The notes: generated by a model from the letters alone, not told the origin. DNA of 64,000 nt from Ilex aquifolium (GCA_951799425.1 OX637391.1:25787701-25851700); one strand, 5' to 3'; positions 34,845 through 44,977 are shown, counted from the first letter of the stretch. Numbers and translations: made by a program.

Positions 34845-35168
34845 ATTTATATACATCAGACCTGCCGATTGACTTACCAGTAACATGGGAGTTAATTGTT
34901 GTGAGGTAGCATTTCCAGTAACTTAAACAATACAAAGCATATGGATCCCTAAACTGAAGGGTATATTTTATATTCCTGTCATTACTCTGCTTTATTTACG
35001 CACTTTATTTAATTCATCGTTATCACGCTAAGCTCACATCACAAGCTATCAAACGATATTCTGCTTCAAACAACACCTTTAATATTTTTATTTTATTTTA
35101 AGTTTTAAATTACTAAACAACTCTCTGTGGGATCGATACTTGGACTTAAAACCGAGAAAACTACAATT

Positions 35169-37019
35169 TGAGCACATAATATTGCATATTTGAAGGGCTC
35201 ATTACATGCATTTTAACTCAACTTTTGCATTTAAGTACTTAGAGTTAACCGAAATTATGAATAATGTTGATATTTTGATGTTGCAAGTTTTTATTGCTTA
35301 AATAATGTATTTTAGGACATTGCAACTATGTTGGATGTGTGGTGAAGGCATGGACACAATACATGAAGAATTGGAGGCTTAAAAGTGAAGAAATCAAGAA
35401 GGCATTAGTGCTTGGGAACAAGGGCACCAGTTGCAGCAACAATTGGAAGCACTGCCTCGGAATTCCTCCATTTTGACCATGATCTACTCAGAATTTGGAA
35501 AAGTTCAAAACATGAAAGTTGTAGATATGGGTATCTTCTATTTGGTGTCAAAATTTCAACGCAATCCAACGGTTAGATCAAGAGTTATGCCGATTCTACC
35601 GAAGGTGGTCCAGTGCAGAAAAACAGTACCGGTACTCGGTACCGGTACCAAATGGTACCGGTACCTAGTACCGGTACTCCGGACCTTCTGGTCGCGAAAA
35701 CAGCCTGTCACTCAACTTTGAGGCTTGGGGGTCCCACCTACACTTCTCCCACGCCTATCCCAACATTTCCTTACACATTTGCAGGCCTCCTACACTCAAG
35801 TGGAAGACTTTGAAGGCCAATGCATTGATGGAGGATGGGAGAGGAATGGGCTACCATGTGGGTTGCAGACTAGCCTGTCCAAGGCTTCAACTCAGCCCCC
35901 TATTGATGGAGGCTCTGCACACAGCTTGTGGGGACCACCATGCACGAAAATTGAAGGCTCACACTCCATATATTCAGCATTACACACACATTGTAAAGGG
36001 GGGGCTACCTAAGCTTAGTTTTAGTTCCATGTAGAAGATGATGAATAGTGTAATGTAAGCTTATGTTTTTGCATTTTCCTTTCCATTTCAATTGTTGTAA
36101 GCTTTAAACTTCTTGTAATCTTCATTCCTTGCACTTTAATCTTAGTTGTTTCAAGTTTATTCCAAGTTTACTTGCATGTTTTAGATTTCACCATTGTTAT
36201 ATAAGTGTTCTTCATTTTCAAGCTTTGAAATGGGTTTTGAATATTTTTCTTCTTAGTTTAAGTTTTCTTGCATTGAGTTAAGTTTTAATCTTCATTTCTT
36301 CTACATGTCTATTTACATTATGCTTGTCTTTCATTTTTATGTATGATTAGCTAGGATTTAAGTTAGTTAATCCAAGGGAAAATTCCTCTTGAGGATTCCA
36401 TTTCAACTCTTCTTCTTTCCTCCCTTTTGAGTCAAATGGTTCGGTTTGACGGGGTTGAGAGTGGATGAGTTGGTGAGCCTTTGATATTCCGTAGGCCTAG
36501 TCACGGTTTATGCTTAGATTACTCACCAATCTCGTCCCTAACTTCCCCCGAATCAATCGTTCATTCATGCTCAATCGGAGGAAGGCTTTGAGTTGATTTG
36601 GTATTCCCATTGGAATGAACCCTTTGGATTAGCCAACACTTTCTTTCTTGCATTTTCATTTTGAACAAAACTCACCAAAACACAAATACAAGATTTTACA
36701 CTTTCTTTTCACTTTTGCAAAATCACTTTCACAAAACTCCCTTTCCTTCCCTGAGGAGACGACCTTGGAATATTTTCCAAGTAAAACACACGACCACAAA
36801 AGACTCCTTTCGATTGGGGAGCATTTTTGTGCACACCGCATCTCATTCCATCTATTTTGTTCATCACATTTCCATTCACATCCATTTTGTTGTTGTTTCC
36901 TATCTTCTTGCATCATCCGGGGGGAGAGTGACACTCCCCCATCACTATAAGCCACATACACACATTGAGGGTGAGGGTGATGTTACGAGGTTAGGAACGA
37001 CGTAATTTCCAATCAATCA
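35169..37019 (+). repeat. N2 5' LTR
   Basis: 1851 bp. It contains the ACCGGTAC cassette at 35625-35680, followed by CCGGACCTTCTGGTCGCG. No TATA box is obvious; CACGCCTATCCCA near 35751 sits where A1 has CACGCCTATAAATAG. The short ORFs at 35725-36034 and 36648-37005 recur in the 3' LTR only because the LTRs are copies. Confidence 0.85.
35625..35680 (+). repeat. ACCGGTAC cassette in N2 5' LTR
   Basis: Four to five ACCGGTAC units (AGTACCGGTACTCGGTACCG type). The 3' LTR keeps only one unit (40481-40491) after a deletion of about 210 bp. Confidence 0.88.
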
Positions 37020-37022
37020 TTT

Positions 37023-37040
37023 TGGCGCCGTTGCCGGGGA
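37023..37040 (+). promoter_or_regulatory. N2 primer binding site (tRNA-Asp)
   Basis: TGGCGCCGTTGCCGGGGA lies three bases inside the 5' LTR and is identical to the A1 and N1 sites. It places N2 in the Athila group despite its different LTR. Confidence 0.9.
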
Positions 37041-37151
37041 AGGTTAAGCGTCGAGTTCGAGGGTGATTTTGGGACGGCATAAGGTAAGTCTTGTGATTTT
37101 CATCACGGGCCAAGGTATGTCGTCTAACTTGTAAATATTTTATTTTATATA

Positions 37152-37982
37152 ATGTCTTATAATTATTATGAAAATGTATCAAATGCCCCTTATTATGAAA
37201 ATGTGTGTGAGATTTGTGATGACCTTGGGCTCATCTCTTGTATGTGCCAAATAAATTATCCGGTTCAAGACTTTGCATGCGAAAACTTTTACCCCAACCA
37301 TTATGTTTCACCGAGTTATCCGAGTTATGGTTGGGACAATGAACCGTATAATTTTCCATCCAATCTCACACCACCAAATGAATTTTGCCATTATCCAACG
37401 TATGAGGACTTAACCGAACAAGCATTGAAAAATATTTTTTGCGAGTTTATGCAATGCCAATTGGAATTCAATGCCCAATTAGGCGAGTTTATGCAAAGCC
37501 AAATGGAATTCAATGCCCAAATAACTCAACAACTTGATACATTGACTAATGCTATAATTGTTATGCATGAAGAACAACACCTTGAGCATAGTCAATGTAT
37601 TGAGAATGATCCCCCCATTGAAATGCATATTGATGTTGAATCTCCCACCACTCTAGATTGTGAAACATTTAATGAAGTTATTATCTCATATGAGGCTAAT
37701 GAGCCCAAGGTCATTTTGCCATCTTTGAGTGGTGTTGAGATTCACATTTCTCAACTTGGGGAGGGCATTGAAATGGAGTCAATTGTTCTTAATGAGAAAT
37801 TGTATATTCCATTTGCTGCATCGCATAAACTCGCATACATCTTGGTTCGGTTGAGATTTTTGAATTATTATCCCTTGTATGGTTGGATAGATTGGATAGA
37901 AAGGGCATTTATACAACAAAAAAAATTTAAAATCAAAAAAATCCATGGGCGTAGGGTCATATCCGAATTGAAGCCGGATTGA
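37152..37982 (+). CDS. N2 residual gag/protease-end ORF
   Basis: 276 codons. It is not a complete gag: the main gag domain is missing. What can be aligned is a Cys-rich start (CEICDDLGLISCMC, no histidine at the knuckle position), a gag-tail segment in which FMQCQLEFNAQ and FMQSQMEFNAQ form an internal duplication related to FIQSQMSFNTQ of N1, and an ending ELKPD followed by a stop, exactly as in N1 (44594). Acidic stretches fill the middle. The frame is free of stops, which suggests it was kept for some time, perhaps to help RNA packaging or in relation to helper particles. That role is inference. Confidence 0.65.
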   Translation: MSYNYYENVSNAPYYENVCEICDDLGLISCMCQINYPVQDFACENFYPNHYVSPSYPSYGWDNEPYNFPSNLTPPNEFCHYPTYEDLTEQALKNIFCEFMQCQLEFNAQLGEFMQSQMEFNAQITQQLDTLTNAIIVMHEEQHLEHSQCIENDPPIEMHIDVESPTTLDCETFNEVIISYEANEPKVILPSLSGVEIHISQLGEGIEMESIVLNEKLYIPFAASHKLAYILVRLRFLNYYPLYGWIDWIERAFIQQKKFKIKKIHGRRVISELKPD

Positions 37983-38056
37983 CATGAGCCCTTGTTGTTT
38001 TGTTTCCATGTACATAGTAGTTATATCTCTTTTATTGTTATATTTTTATTTTTCAT

Positions 38057-38081
38057 GTCATTGTAGTATAATGGTGAGTAT
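38057..38081 (+). other. tRNA-Asp 5'-half-like segment
   Basis: These 25 bp, with TTGTAGTATAATGGTGAGTA, match the 5' end of plant tRNA-Asp, D arm included, with only two or three differences. They contain an A-box form TAGTATAATGG. The anticodon arm and the rest are absent, so this is not a tRNA gene. It lies in the noncoding part of an element primed by the same tRNA. Confidence 0.5.
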
Positions 38082-38089
38082 CATTGTAG

Positions 38090-40201
38090 TTTAGATTTTA
38101 ACATGAAGCATGTTTCAGCGGGAGTAGTTTGACAGACAAAGCAGAACAGTACCGGTACTCGGTACCGGTACCCAGTACCGGTACTAAAAGTCTACTGGAA
38201 TCGCAGTACCGGTACTGTTTTCCTGACATGCCCAATCTCTGCAATGCTGCTCCGCCTGCTTTGAGGGCCCCACCAGCATTTCTCCCACATGTTCTAGTCT
38301 AAGTTGGGGGGTGTAAATAAGCTTTGTGTGTTTCATTTTCTCTTTTATGTTTATATAAAAAGAAAAAAGAAAAAAGAAAAAAGAAAAAATGGGGTATCTC
38401 ATTTCCCATTTTACTTTCATTGTTTTCATTGCATGATTCCTTGTGCATTGAGGACAATGCATAGTTTAAGTTGGGGGGTGAGGTGCACCATTCACATGTT
38501 CCACCACTTTGTGTATAGAATAAGTTGGAAATGTGAAAATTTTGAAAAAAATTGGACAATTTTTGTGAAAAATAGTCAATATTGAACTATATTCCTCTAT
38601 CCTAATTGTTATGGGATTTGTGAATTGCTTGATCTTCATTTTGAACTTTGAATACATGAGCACATTATAGAATTTTATCCTATGCTTGAGTATCACATAT
38701 GTGTTTTCTTTCAAACTCAACCATTGTGCACCTTGAATGTGTAATTTGGACAATTTATGGATTGAGTTCACATTTGAGTGCTTGACATGAATAGTGGAGA
38801 TGAGTAAGTACCCGTGTGAGCTTTAGTGCCAATTCTTGTTGGAAGGAACTTACATTTACTCAAGGAACAATTTTTCAAATTCTAAATTTGTTCAATAATC
38901 TCATTATGCTTGTTTTGGTTAGGTGTATTTGGGTAGTTGATTGACTTTGTCTTGATTGTACAATGCTCTCCCATGCCTATCTAGAAATGATCTTAGGCCA
39001 TCTTTGATGCTTTGAGCCTTAGCTTTTTTCTTGTGAAATTTTATCCCTAGTGCCATGATTGAGCCTTAATTGAATTCGTTTCTATGCCACACATGTAACC
39101 AAGCCAATGAAAATGATAAATATCTACCTTACCTTGGTTGTTCCTAGTGCTAAGTTGGGTGATGATAAAAGAAAAGGAATGATGGTGTGAAAAATCAAAC
39201 AAAAGGGATGAAGGATGTTGAAACTCAAAAGAGTTCAATGGAAAAAGAATGAAAATCCAAGAAAAGGAGAGAAAGGGAGTGAAAAAGGAGAAAAAGAATG
39301 AGAAAAAGAAAAGGGAAAAATGTAAAGGAAAAGAAAGAAAAGAAACAAAGGGTGTGGTGATGGTGTGAAAATCAAAATCCCATAAAAGGGAAGTGTTTTT
39401 CTAAGATTAAGGTCATTCACCCGGAACAACCCTCTTTGTTATCCTATATCCTTCGTTTCCCTTACCACAACATCACCCCAAGGCCTCATTACAACCCATG
39501 AAAGTCCTAAAAGATCTAGAGAAGCATGGGGGATGCATACGTTTAAAAGAACAAGAGAAGTTGATTTTGCTATCTAATGCCCTAGCATTCCTTTCATGAG
39601 ATTATGCCAAGGTTGTTTCATTTTTATGCATACTTCATTTTTGGATTATATGTGAGCATACTTTGTTTTGTGCACAAGATTCCATCTCACATATACACAT
39701 GGAGTGCATGCTAGGATAATCATTGAGTTATTCATTTTTGAGAGAAACCCTTGGTGAGTTTTTGCATCAAAGCTTAATTTGGATGGCCACTTGAATGTGA
39801 ATTCTGTTGTGTAAATGCTTAAATTACATGTTCAGTTCACACACACACGAGTTTTGAAAGGAAATGTATAGGTGAATACTCTAGAATAGCATTTAAAGCT
39901 ATAATGTGTTGCATGTGTTTTTAGTTAGGATGTTTTGAACATAGTTTTTTTATTGAAATCCCATCGCTAGTTAAGATAGGGGAATATACTTTAAATATTG
40001 GATATTAGCAAGAAGTTTGTAGGTACCTTCACTGAAAACCTTCACGAGACAAAACTCGTCCACTAGGGATCACCTAGGGGTTTAAAGGCTTGTTGCATGT
40101 GCTAAATGCAATATCGTAATTAGTATAGTTTTATTTTTTGTTTTCTTGCTTTTTACATTTTGTTTGCTAGGGACTAGCAAAGCTTAAGTTGGGGGGTGTG
40201 A
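38090..40201 (+). other. N2 3' noncoding region with cassette and polypurine-like tracts
   Basis: There is no convincing ORF. It contains the ACCGGTAC cassette (38148-38217), which matches the cassette before the env-position ORF of N3 including its flank CAGACAAAGCAGAACAG. AAGTTGGGGGGTG tracts are at about 38301, 38471 and 40185; the last is the real polypurine tract. A purine-rich A/G stretch lies at 39240-39350. Blocks shared with A1, N1 and N3 are at 38984-39020 (GATCTTAGGCCAT), and with A1 and N1 at 40018-40114. Confidence 0.75.
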
Positions 40202-41833
40202 TGAGCACATAATATTGCATATTTGAAGGGCTCATTACATGCATTTTAACTCAACTTTTGCATTTAAGTAGCCGAAATTATGAATAATGTTGATATTTTG
40301 ATGTTGCAAGTTTTTATTGCTTAAATCATGTATTTTAGGACATTGCAACTATGTTGGATGTGTGGTGAAGGCATGGACAAAATACATGAAGAATTGGAGG
40401 CTTAAAAGTGAAGAAATCAAGAAGGCATTGGTGCTTGGGAACAAGGGCACCAGCTGCAGCAACAATTGGAAGCACTACCTAGTACCGGTACTCCGGACCT
40501 TCTGGTCGCGAAAACAGCCTGTCACTCAACTTTGAGGCTTGGGGGTCCCACCTACACTTCTCCCACGCCTATCCCAACATTTCCTTACACATTTGCAGGC
40601 CTCCTACACTCAAGTGGAAGACTTTGAAGGCCAATGCATTGATGGAGGATGGGAGAGGAATGGGCTGCCATGTGGGTTGCAGACTAGCCTGTCCAAGGCT
40701 TCAACTCAGCCCCCTATTGATGGAGGCTCTGCACACAGCTTGTGGGGACCACCATGCACGAAAATTGAAGGCTCACACTCCATATATTCAGCATTACACA
40801 CACATTGTAAAGGGGGGGCTACCTAAGCTTAGTTTTAGTTCCATGTAGAAAATGATGAATAGTGTAATGTAAGCTTATGTTTTTGCATTTTCCTTTCCAT
40901 TTCAATTGTTGTAAGCTTTAAACTTCTTGTAATCTTCATTCCTTGCACTTTAATCTTAGTTGTTTCAAGTTTATTCCAAGTTTACTTGCATGTTTTAGAT
41001 TTCACCATTGTTATATAAGTGTTCTTCATTTTCAAGCTTTGAAATGGGTTTTGAATATTTTTCTTCTTAGTTTAAGTTTTCTTGCATTGAGTTAAGTTTT
41101 AATCTTCATTTCTTCTACATGTCTATTTACATTATGCTTGTCTTTCATTTTTATGTATGATTAGCTAGGATTTAAGTTAGTTAATCCAAGGGAAAATTCC
41201 TCTTGGGGATTCCATTTCAACTCTTCTTCTTTCCTCCCTTTTGAGTCAAATGGTTCGGTTTGACGGGGTTGAGAGTGGATGAGTTGGTGAGCCTTTGATA
41301 TTACGTAGGCCTAGTCACGGTTTATGCTTAGATTACTCACCAATCTCGTCCCTAACTTCCCCCGAATCAATCGTTCATTCATGCTCAATCGGAGGAAGGC
41401 TTTGAGTTGATTTGGTATTCCCATTGGAATGAACCCTTTGGATTAGCCAACACTTTCTTTCTTGCATTTTCATTTTGAACAAAACTCACCAAAACACAAA
41501 TACAAGATTTTACACTTTCTTTTCACTTTTGCAAAATCACTTTCACAAAACTCCCTTTCCTTCCCTGAGGAGACGACCTTGGAATATTTTCCAAGTAAAA
41601 CACACGACCACAAAAGACTCCTTTCGATTGGGGAGCATTTTTGTGCACACCGCATCTCATTCCATCTATTTTGTTCATCACATTTCCATTCACATCCATT
41701 TTGTTGTTGTTTCCTATCTTCTTGCATCATCCCAAGGGAGAGTGACACTCCCCCATCACTATAAGCCACATACACACATTGAGGGTGAGGGTGATGTTAC
41801 GAGGTTAGGAACGACGTAATTTCCAATCAATCA
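40202..41833 (+). repeat. N2 3' LTR
   Basis: 1632 bp, nearly identical to the 5' LTR except for two deletions: a short one near 40269 and one of about 210 bp that removed most of the palindrome cassette (junction about 40478). Confidence 0.87.
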
Positions 41834-41870
41834 ATCGATACTTGGACTTAAAACCGAGAAAACTACAATT
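41834..41870 (+). repeat. 37-bp direct repeat flanking N2 (right copy)
   Basis: The 37 bp directly after N2 (beginning ATCGATACTTGGAC and ending ACTACAATT) repeat exactly the 37 bp directly before it (35132-35168). They are part of the N1 LTR and occur once in the uninterrupted 3' LTR (50278-50314). A retroviral integrase normally duplicates 4-6 bp. Confidence 0.9.
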
Positions 41871-41939
41871 TGACCACTTATACTTGGGTGTAAAATAATA
41901 ATATAATTCAGACACACTAAAAAGTGCGAATCAAGTTTT

Positions 41940-41957
41940 TGGCGCCGTTGCCGGGGA
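41940..41957 (+). promoter_or_regulatory. N1 primer binding site (tRNA-Asp)
   Basis: The same 18-base site as A1, six bases inside the LTR end at 41933. Confidence 0.92.
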
Positions 41958-42095
41958 GTTAAGATAATTGAAAAATTAAAAAAATAAAATAAAATAAAAT
42001 ATAAAATTAAAATAATATTTATAAAAAAAAAAAGAAAAAAAAATTTATTTGTTTGTTTGTTATATATGTTTATAATTTGTTATTTTTAATAGTCT

Positions 42096-43442
42096 ATGTC
42101 TGTTCATTCATCAGTAGGTTCTGTAAATCAGTCAACTCCTTCATCTTCCTCATCTTCTTCATCTGCATCTACACAAAAATCATTTAACTTAAGTATGGCT
42201 CAAAATGTACCTAGGGAGGAAGAGGCTAGAGAACAGGAAATAGTTCAAAATACTAGACCGTTAAGAGAATATTTACATCCTACTAGAACTAATGTTCCAT
42301 CATGTTTTGCTTTTCCAACAGACGCTCCAAATATTAATATCAAGCCAGGAACAATACAACTACTACCACAGTTCCATGGTTTGGAAGATGAAAATCCTTA
42401 TGTTCATATGAAAGAATTTGAAGAAGTCTGTGGAACTTTGCAAGATAGTTCTGAAATGATTAAATTAAAACTTTTTCCTTTTTCGTTAAAAGATAAAGCT
42501 AAACTATGGCTTAACTCTTTAAGAGCAAATTCTATCACAAATTGGCAAGCTTTACAAACTGAGTTCTTTAAAAAGTTTTTTCCTGTGCATCGTACTAATG
42601 CACTAAGACGTAAAATAATGAATTTTGTTGTAAAGGAAAAAGAAACTTTTTATCAATGTTGGGAAAGATTTAAAGATCTTCTCCAAGCTTGTCCACATCA
42701 TGCATTTGAAAACTGGACTTTAGTTGGTTTCTTTTATGATGCTCTTCCATCTGCAATGAGACAATTTGTTGAAATGATGGCTCAAGGAGAATTTATGAGT
42801 AAAAATCCTGAAGAAGCATTTCAATTTTTTGATACTATTTCAGAGAGTTCCCAGATGTGGGACTCGACTTCTTCAAACATTGTGGAAAATAGGCCATCTA
42901 TATCTGAAAGAGGGAAATATGTTTTAAAAGACGATGATGATTTAAGAGCTAAAATGGCTAATTTATCTCGAAAATTAGAAGCCTTAGAAATGAAAAAACT
43001 TAAACAAGTATCTGTTGTAACCTCTACTGATCAAGTGTGTGAAATTTGTGCGTTGTCAGGACATCCTGCTGGAGAATGTCCAACTATACCTGCCTTTAAA
43101 GAAGTTTTAATTGAACAATCAAATGCTGTTCCAACTTATAATAAACCATATTCAAATCCATATTCTGAAACTTACAATCCAGGATGGAGAAATCATCCAA
43201 ATTTTAGTTGGAGAAATACACAACCTACAAATCAAACACAAGGTCCACCACAGCTACAAAATCAACAACAGTATCAACCGTATTTACCTCCTCAGAAAAG
43301 AACTCTGGAAGATACTATGAATCAATTTATTCAAAGTCAAATGAGTTTTAATACTCAAACAAATCAAGCATTTAATGATTTTAAAGCTCAAACTTCGCAG
43401 AGTATTGAAGATATCAAGAGTCATCTTGCTAAGTTGACTTAG
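42096..43442 (+). CDS. N1 gag
   Basis: 448 codons, colinear with A1 gag and very similar throughout: serine-rich start, gag domain with QLLPQFHGLE, SLKDKAKLWL and FFKKFFPVH, and CCHC knuckle CEICALSGHPAGEC at residues 315-328. It then runs past the point where A1 has its first stop, through FIQSQMSFNTQ. It ends at TAG 43440-43442, where A1 has a glutamine codon, and the frame is open beyond. A gag with an intact knuckle in an element without polymerase fits packaging of its own RNA. Confidence 0.9.
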   Translation: MSVHSSVGSVNQSTPSSSSSSSSASTQKSFNLSMAQNVPREEEAREQEIVQNTRPLREYLHPTRTNVPSCFAFPTDAPNINIKPGTIQLLPQFHGLEDENPYVHMKEFEEVCGTLQDSSEMIKLKLFPFSLKDKAKLWLNSLRANSITNWQALQTEFFKKFFPVHRTNALRRKIMNFVVKEKETFYQCWERFKDLLQACPHHAFENWTLVGFFYDALPSAMRQFVEMMAQGEFMSKNPEEAFQFFDTISESSQMWDSTSSNIVENRPSISERGKYVLKDDDDLRAKMANLSRKLEALEMKKLKQVSVVTSTDQVCEICALSGHPAGECPTIPAFKEVLIEQSNAVPTYNKPYSNPYSETYNPGWRNHPNFSWRNTQPTNQTQGPPQLQNQQQYQPYLPPQKRTLEDTMNQFIQSQMSFNTQTNQAFNDFKAQTSQSIEDIKSHLAKLT

Positions 43443-44594
43443 TCCTTAAGTACTACAGAAAAAGGAAAATTTCCATCTCAACCTAGACCTCCACAAAGTC
43501 AGGGTCAAGCTAATTCTGTGATATCTGAAGCTTCGCCAAGTCAAGTACAAGCAGTCACAACATTGAGAAGTGGTAAGGTAATTGATAAAACTATTAAACC
43601 CAAGATTTCGAAAAAAATCCGTAAGTCAATTCCTGTAAATGAACCACTTGAACTTGAACCTTTAGTTAAAAAGCAAGAAGAAGTACAAAGTGAAAAAGAT
43701 CTTCCATGTCCTATTCCTTTACCTTTTCCTCAAAGGGTCAAGCAACTTCAAAGTGAAAAAGATCAGTCTGATATTCTTGAATTATTTAAACAGGTAAAAA
43801 TTAATATTCCTTTATTGGATGCAATAAAACGAGTTCCTGTTTATGCTAAATTTTTAAAAGATCTTTGCACCATAAAAAGAAGAACTAATGTACCAAAGAA
43901 AGCATTTTTAACTGAACAAATTAGTACTATAATACAGCATAATACTCTTCTTAAGTACAAAGATCCGGGTAGTCCTACAGTCTCATGTATTATTGGAAAT
44001 TTTCAAATTGAACAAGCTCTACTAGATCTTGGAGCCAGTGTTAATTTAATGCCATATTCAGTATATACACAACTAGGGTTAGGTGAATTGAAACCTACCA
44101 ATGTTACACTACAATTAGCAGACCGGTCTATAAAAACTCCACGAGGAATTGTGGAGGATGTTCTTGTCCAAGTTGATCAATTCTATTTTCCAGTAGATTT
44201 CATTATCTTAGACACTCAGCCAGTTTTTAATGCTTTCACATACATTCCTGTCATTCTAGGTAGACCATTCCTAGCTACATCAAATGCATTGATAAATTGT
44301 AGGAATGGAGTCATGAAGCTTTCATTTGGAAATATGACTAGTGAATTGAACATCTTTAATGTGATAAAGCACCCAGGTGAGGAGGAAGAAATTTGTGAGG
44401 TAGATGAAATTGATAAGATTATAGAGGAAAAAGTTAACACCTCTTCTTATTCTGACCCTCTACAAGTCTGTTTGATTAATTCTGTTATTGATAGTGGAAA
44501 TCCTGATGTCCAATTTTATGCTGATTTGTTAAATTCTTCGCAAAAAGTATCAGGGAATGTAAGAAACTCTACTTGGGAACTTAAGCCCGATTGA
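43443..44594 (+). CDS. N1 gag tail and protease, ending at ELKPD
   Basis: Same frame as gag after the TAG; the first ATG is at 43518. It has the linker with PCPIPLPFPQR, IPLLDAIKRVPVYAKFLKDLC, a protease site DLGAS in LLDLGASVNLMPY (about 44022-44050) and the flap/strand region VILGRPFLATSNALI. It ends ELKPD and a stop at 44592-44594. In A1 the matching LKPLP motif leads into RT; here everything from that point to the end of integrase is gone. Protease residues look intact, unlike in A1. Expression past the gag stop would need readthrough. Confidence 0.85.
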   Translation, partial: SLSTTEKGKFPSQPRPPQSQGQANSVISEASPSQVQAVTTLRSGKVIDKTIKPKISKKIRKSIPVNEPLELEPLVKKQEEVQSEKDLPCPIPLPFPQRVKQLQSEKDQSDILELFKQVKINIPLLDAIKRVPVYAKFLKDLCTIKRRTNVPKKAFLTEQISTIIQHNTLLKYKDPGSPTVSCIIGNFQIEQALLDLGASVNLMPYSVYTQLGLGELKPTNVTLQLADRSIKTPRGIVEDVLVQVDQFYFPVDFIILDTQPVFNAFTYIPVILGRPFLATSNALINCRNGVMKLSFGNMTSELNIFNVIKHPGEEEEICEVDEIDKIIEEKVNTSSYSDPLQVCLINSVIDSGNPDVQFYADLLNSSQKVSGNVRNSTWELKPD

Positions 44595-44878
44595 TCTATC
44601 CCCTATGTACTCTTTGTATATAGTAGTTAGAATTTTCTTTCTTTTGTGTTTTTATGTCTTTTGTATAGTTTCTTTGTTTGTTTTTTATTTTTATTTTTAT
44701 TTTTTATTTTTATTTTTATTAGAATTTTATATTATAACTATCTCTCGCTGCAAGACCTAATTAGCAATTTTCTATTTTCATCTTATATAGTGAGAATAAT
44801 GTTTAATTTAAGTTGGGGAGGTATGAGTGTGAATTTACTTTTTGTTTTTAGCATAATAATTTTGATTTAAAAATTCTG

Positions 44879-44916
44879 TTTGTCTTTGTGACTGGCAGAC
44901 GTTAAAGAACCGGATA
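44879..44916 (+). promoter_or_regulatory. Conserved block with candidate splice acceptor before N1 small ORF
   Basis: TTGTCTTTGTGACTGGCAG plus ACGTTAAAGAACCGGATA differs from the A1 block at 31763-31800 by one base. It survives the loss of pol in N1, which supports a role in making RNA for the downstream ORFs. Confidence 0.5.
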
Positions 44917-44977
44917 GTAAGTCAAATTTCAATAATTTTTGAGTCATTTTTTTGTTTCTTTCTTAAAAGTCAAAGAA

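Larger units (their letters stand above)
35169..41833 (+). mobile_element. N2, non-autonomous Athila-derived element
   Basis: LTRs at 35169-37019 and 40202-41833 have ends TGAGCACATAAT and CCAATCAATCA. The tRNA-Asp primer site is 37023-37040 and a polypurine tract precedes the 3' LTR. Total length is 6.67 kb. The only ORF is a 276-codon gag/protease-end remnant, so the element cannot move by itself. It interrupts the U5 end of the N1 5' LTR. The flanks share a 37-bp direct repeat (35132-35168 and 41834-41870) instead of a 5-bp duplication. The 5' LTR is about 210 bp longer than the 3' LTR because the latter lost the palindrome cassette. Confidence 0.88.
33350..41933 (+). repeat. N1 5' LTR, interrupted by N2
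   Basis: Own bases are 33350-35168 and 41871-41933. It contains an AACCTTCTGGAAGGTT dyad (33676-33691), one CTCCGGACGG (33703-33712), a C run and TATAAATA (33804-33811). It also has a conserved ATGGAGTGTGAGTAG (34206-34220), a tandem duplication of about 147 bp (34325-34618) and several CCTAAGAAG hairpins. The last 100 bp are nearly the same as in A1. Confidence 0.88.

Noticed and set aside
36648..37005. Overlapping ORFs of 100-114 codons repeated at 41462-41819
   Set aside because: They are in the N2 LTR pair on both strands and in several frames. Low-complexity composition, no motif.
38057..38081. A tRNA-Asp gene
   Set aside because: Only the first third of the tRNA is present. Anticodon arm, B box and acceptor 3' side are missing, so it is reported as a tRNA-like fragment only.
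44646..44870. Hydrophobic 74-codon ORF with a membrane-protein look
   Set aside because: It is a T-rich noncoding stretch after the N1 protease end. N2 has the matching noncoding region without this frame.
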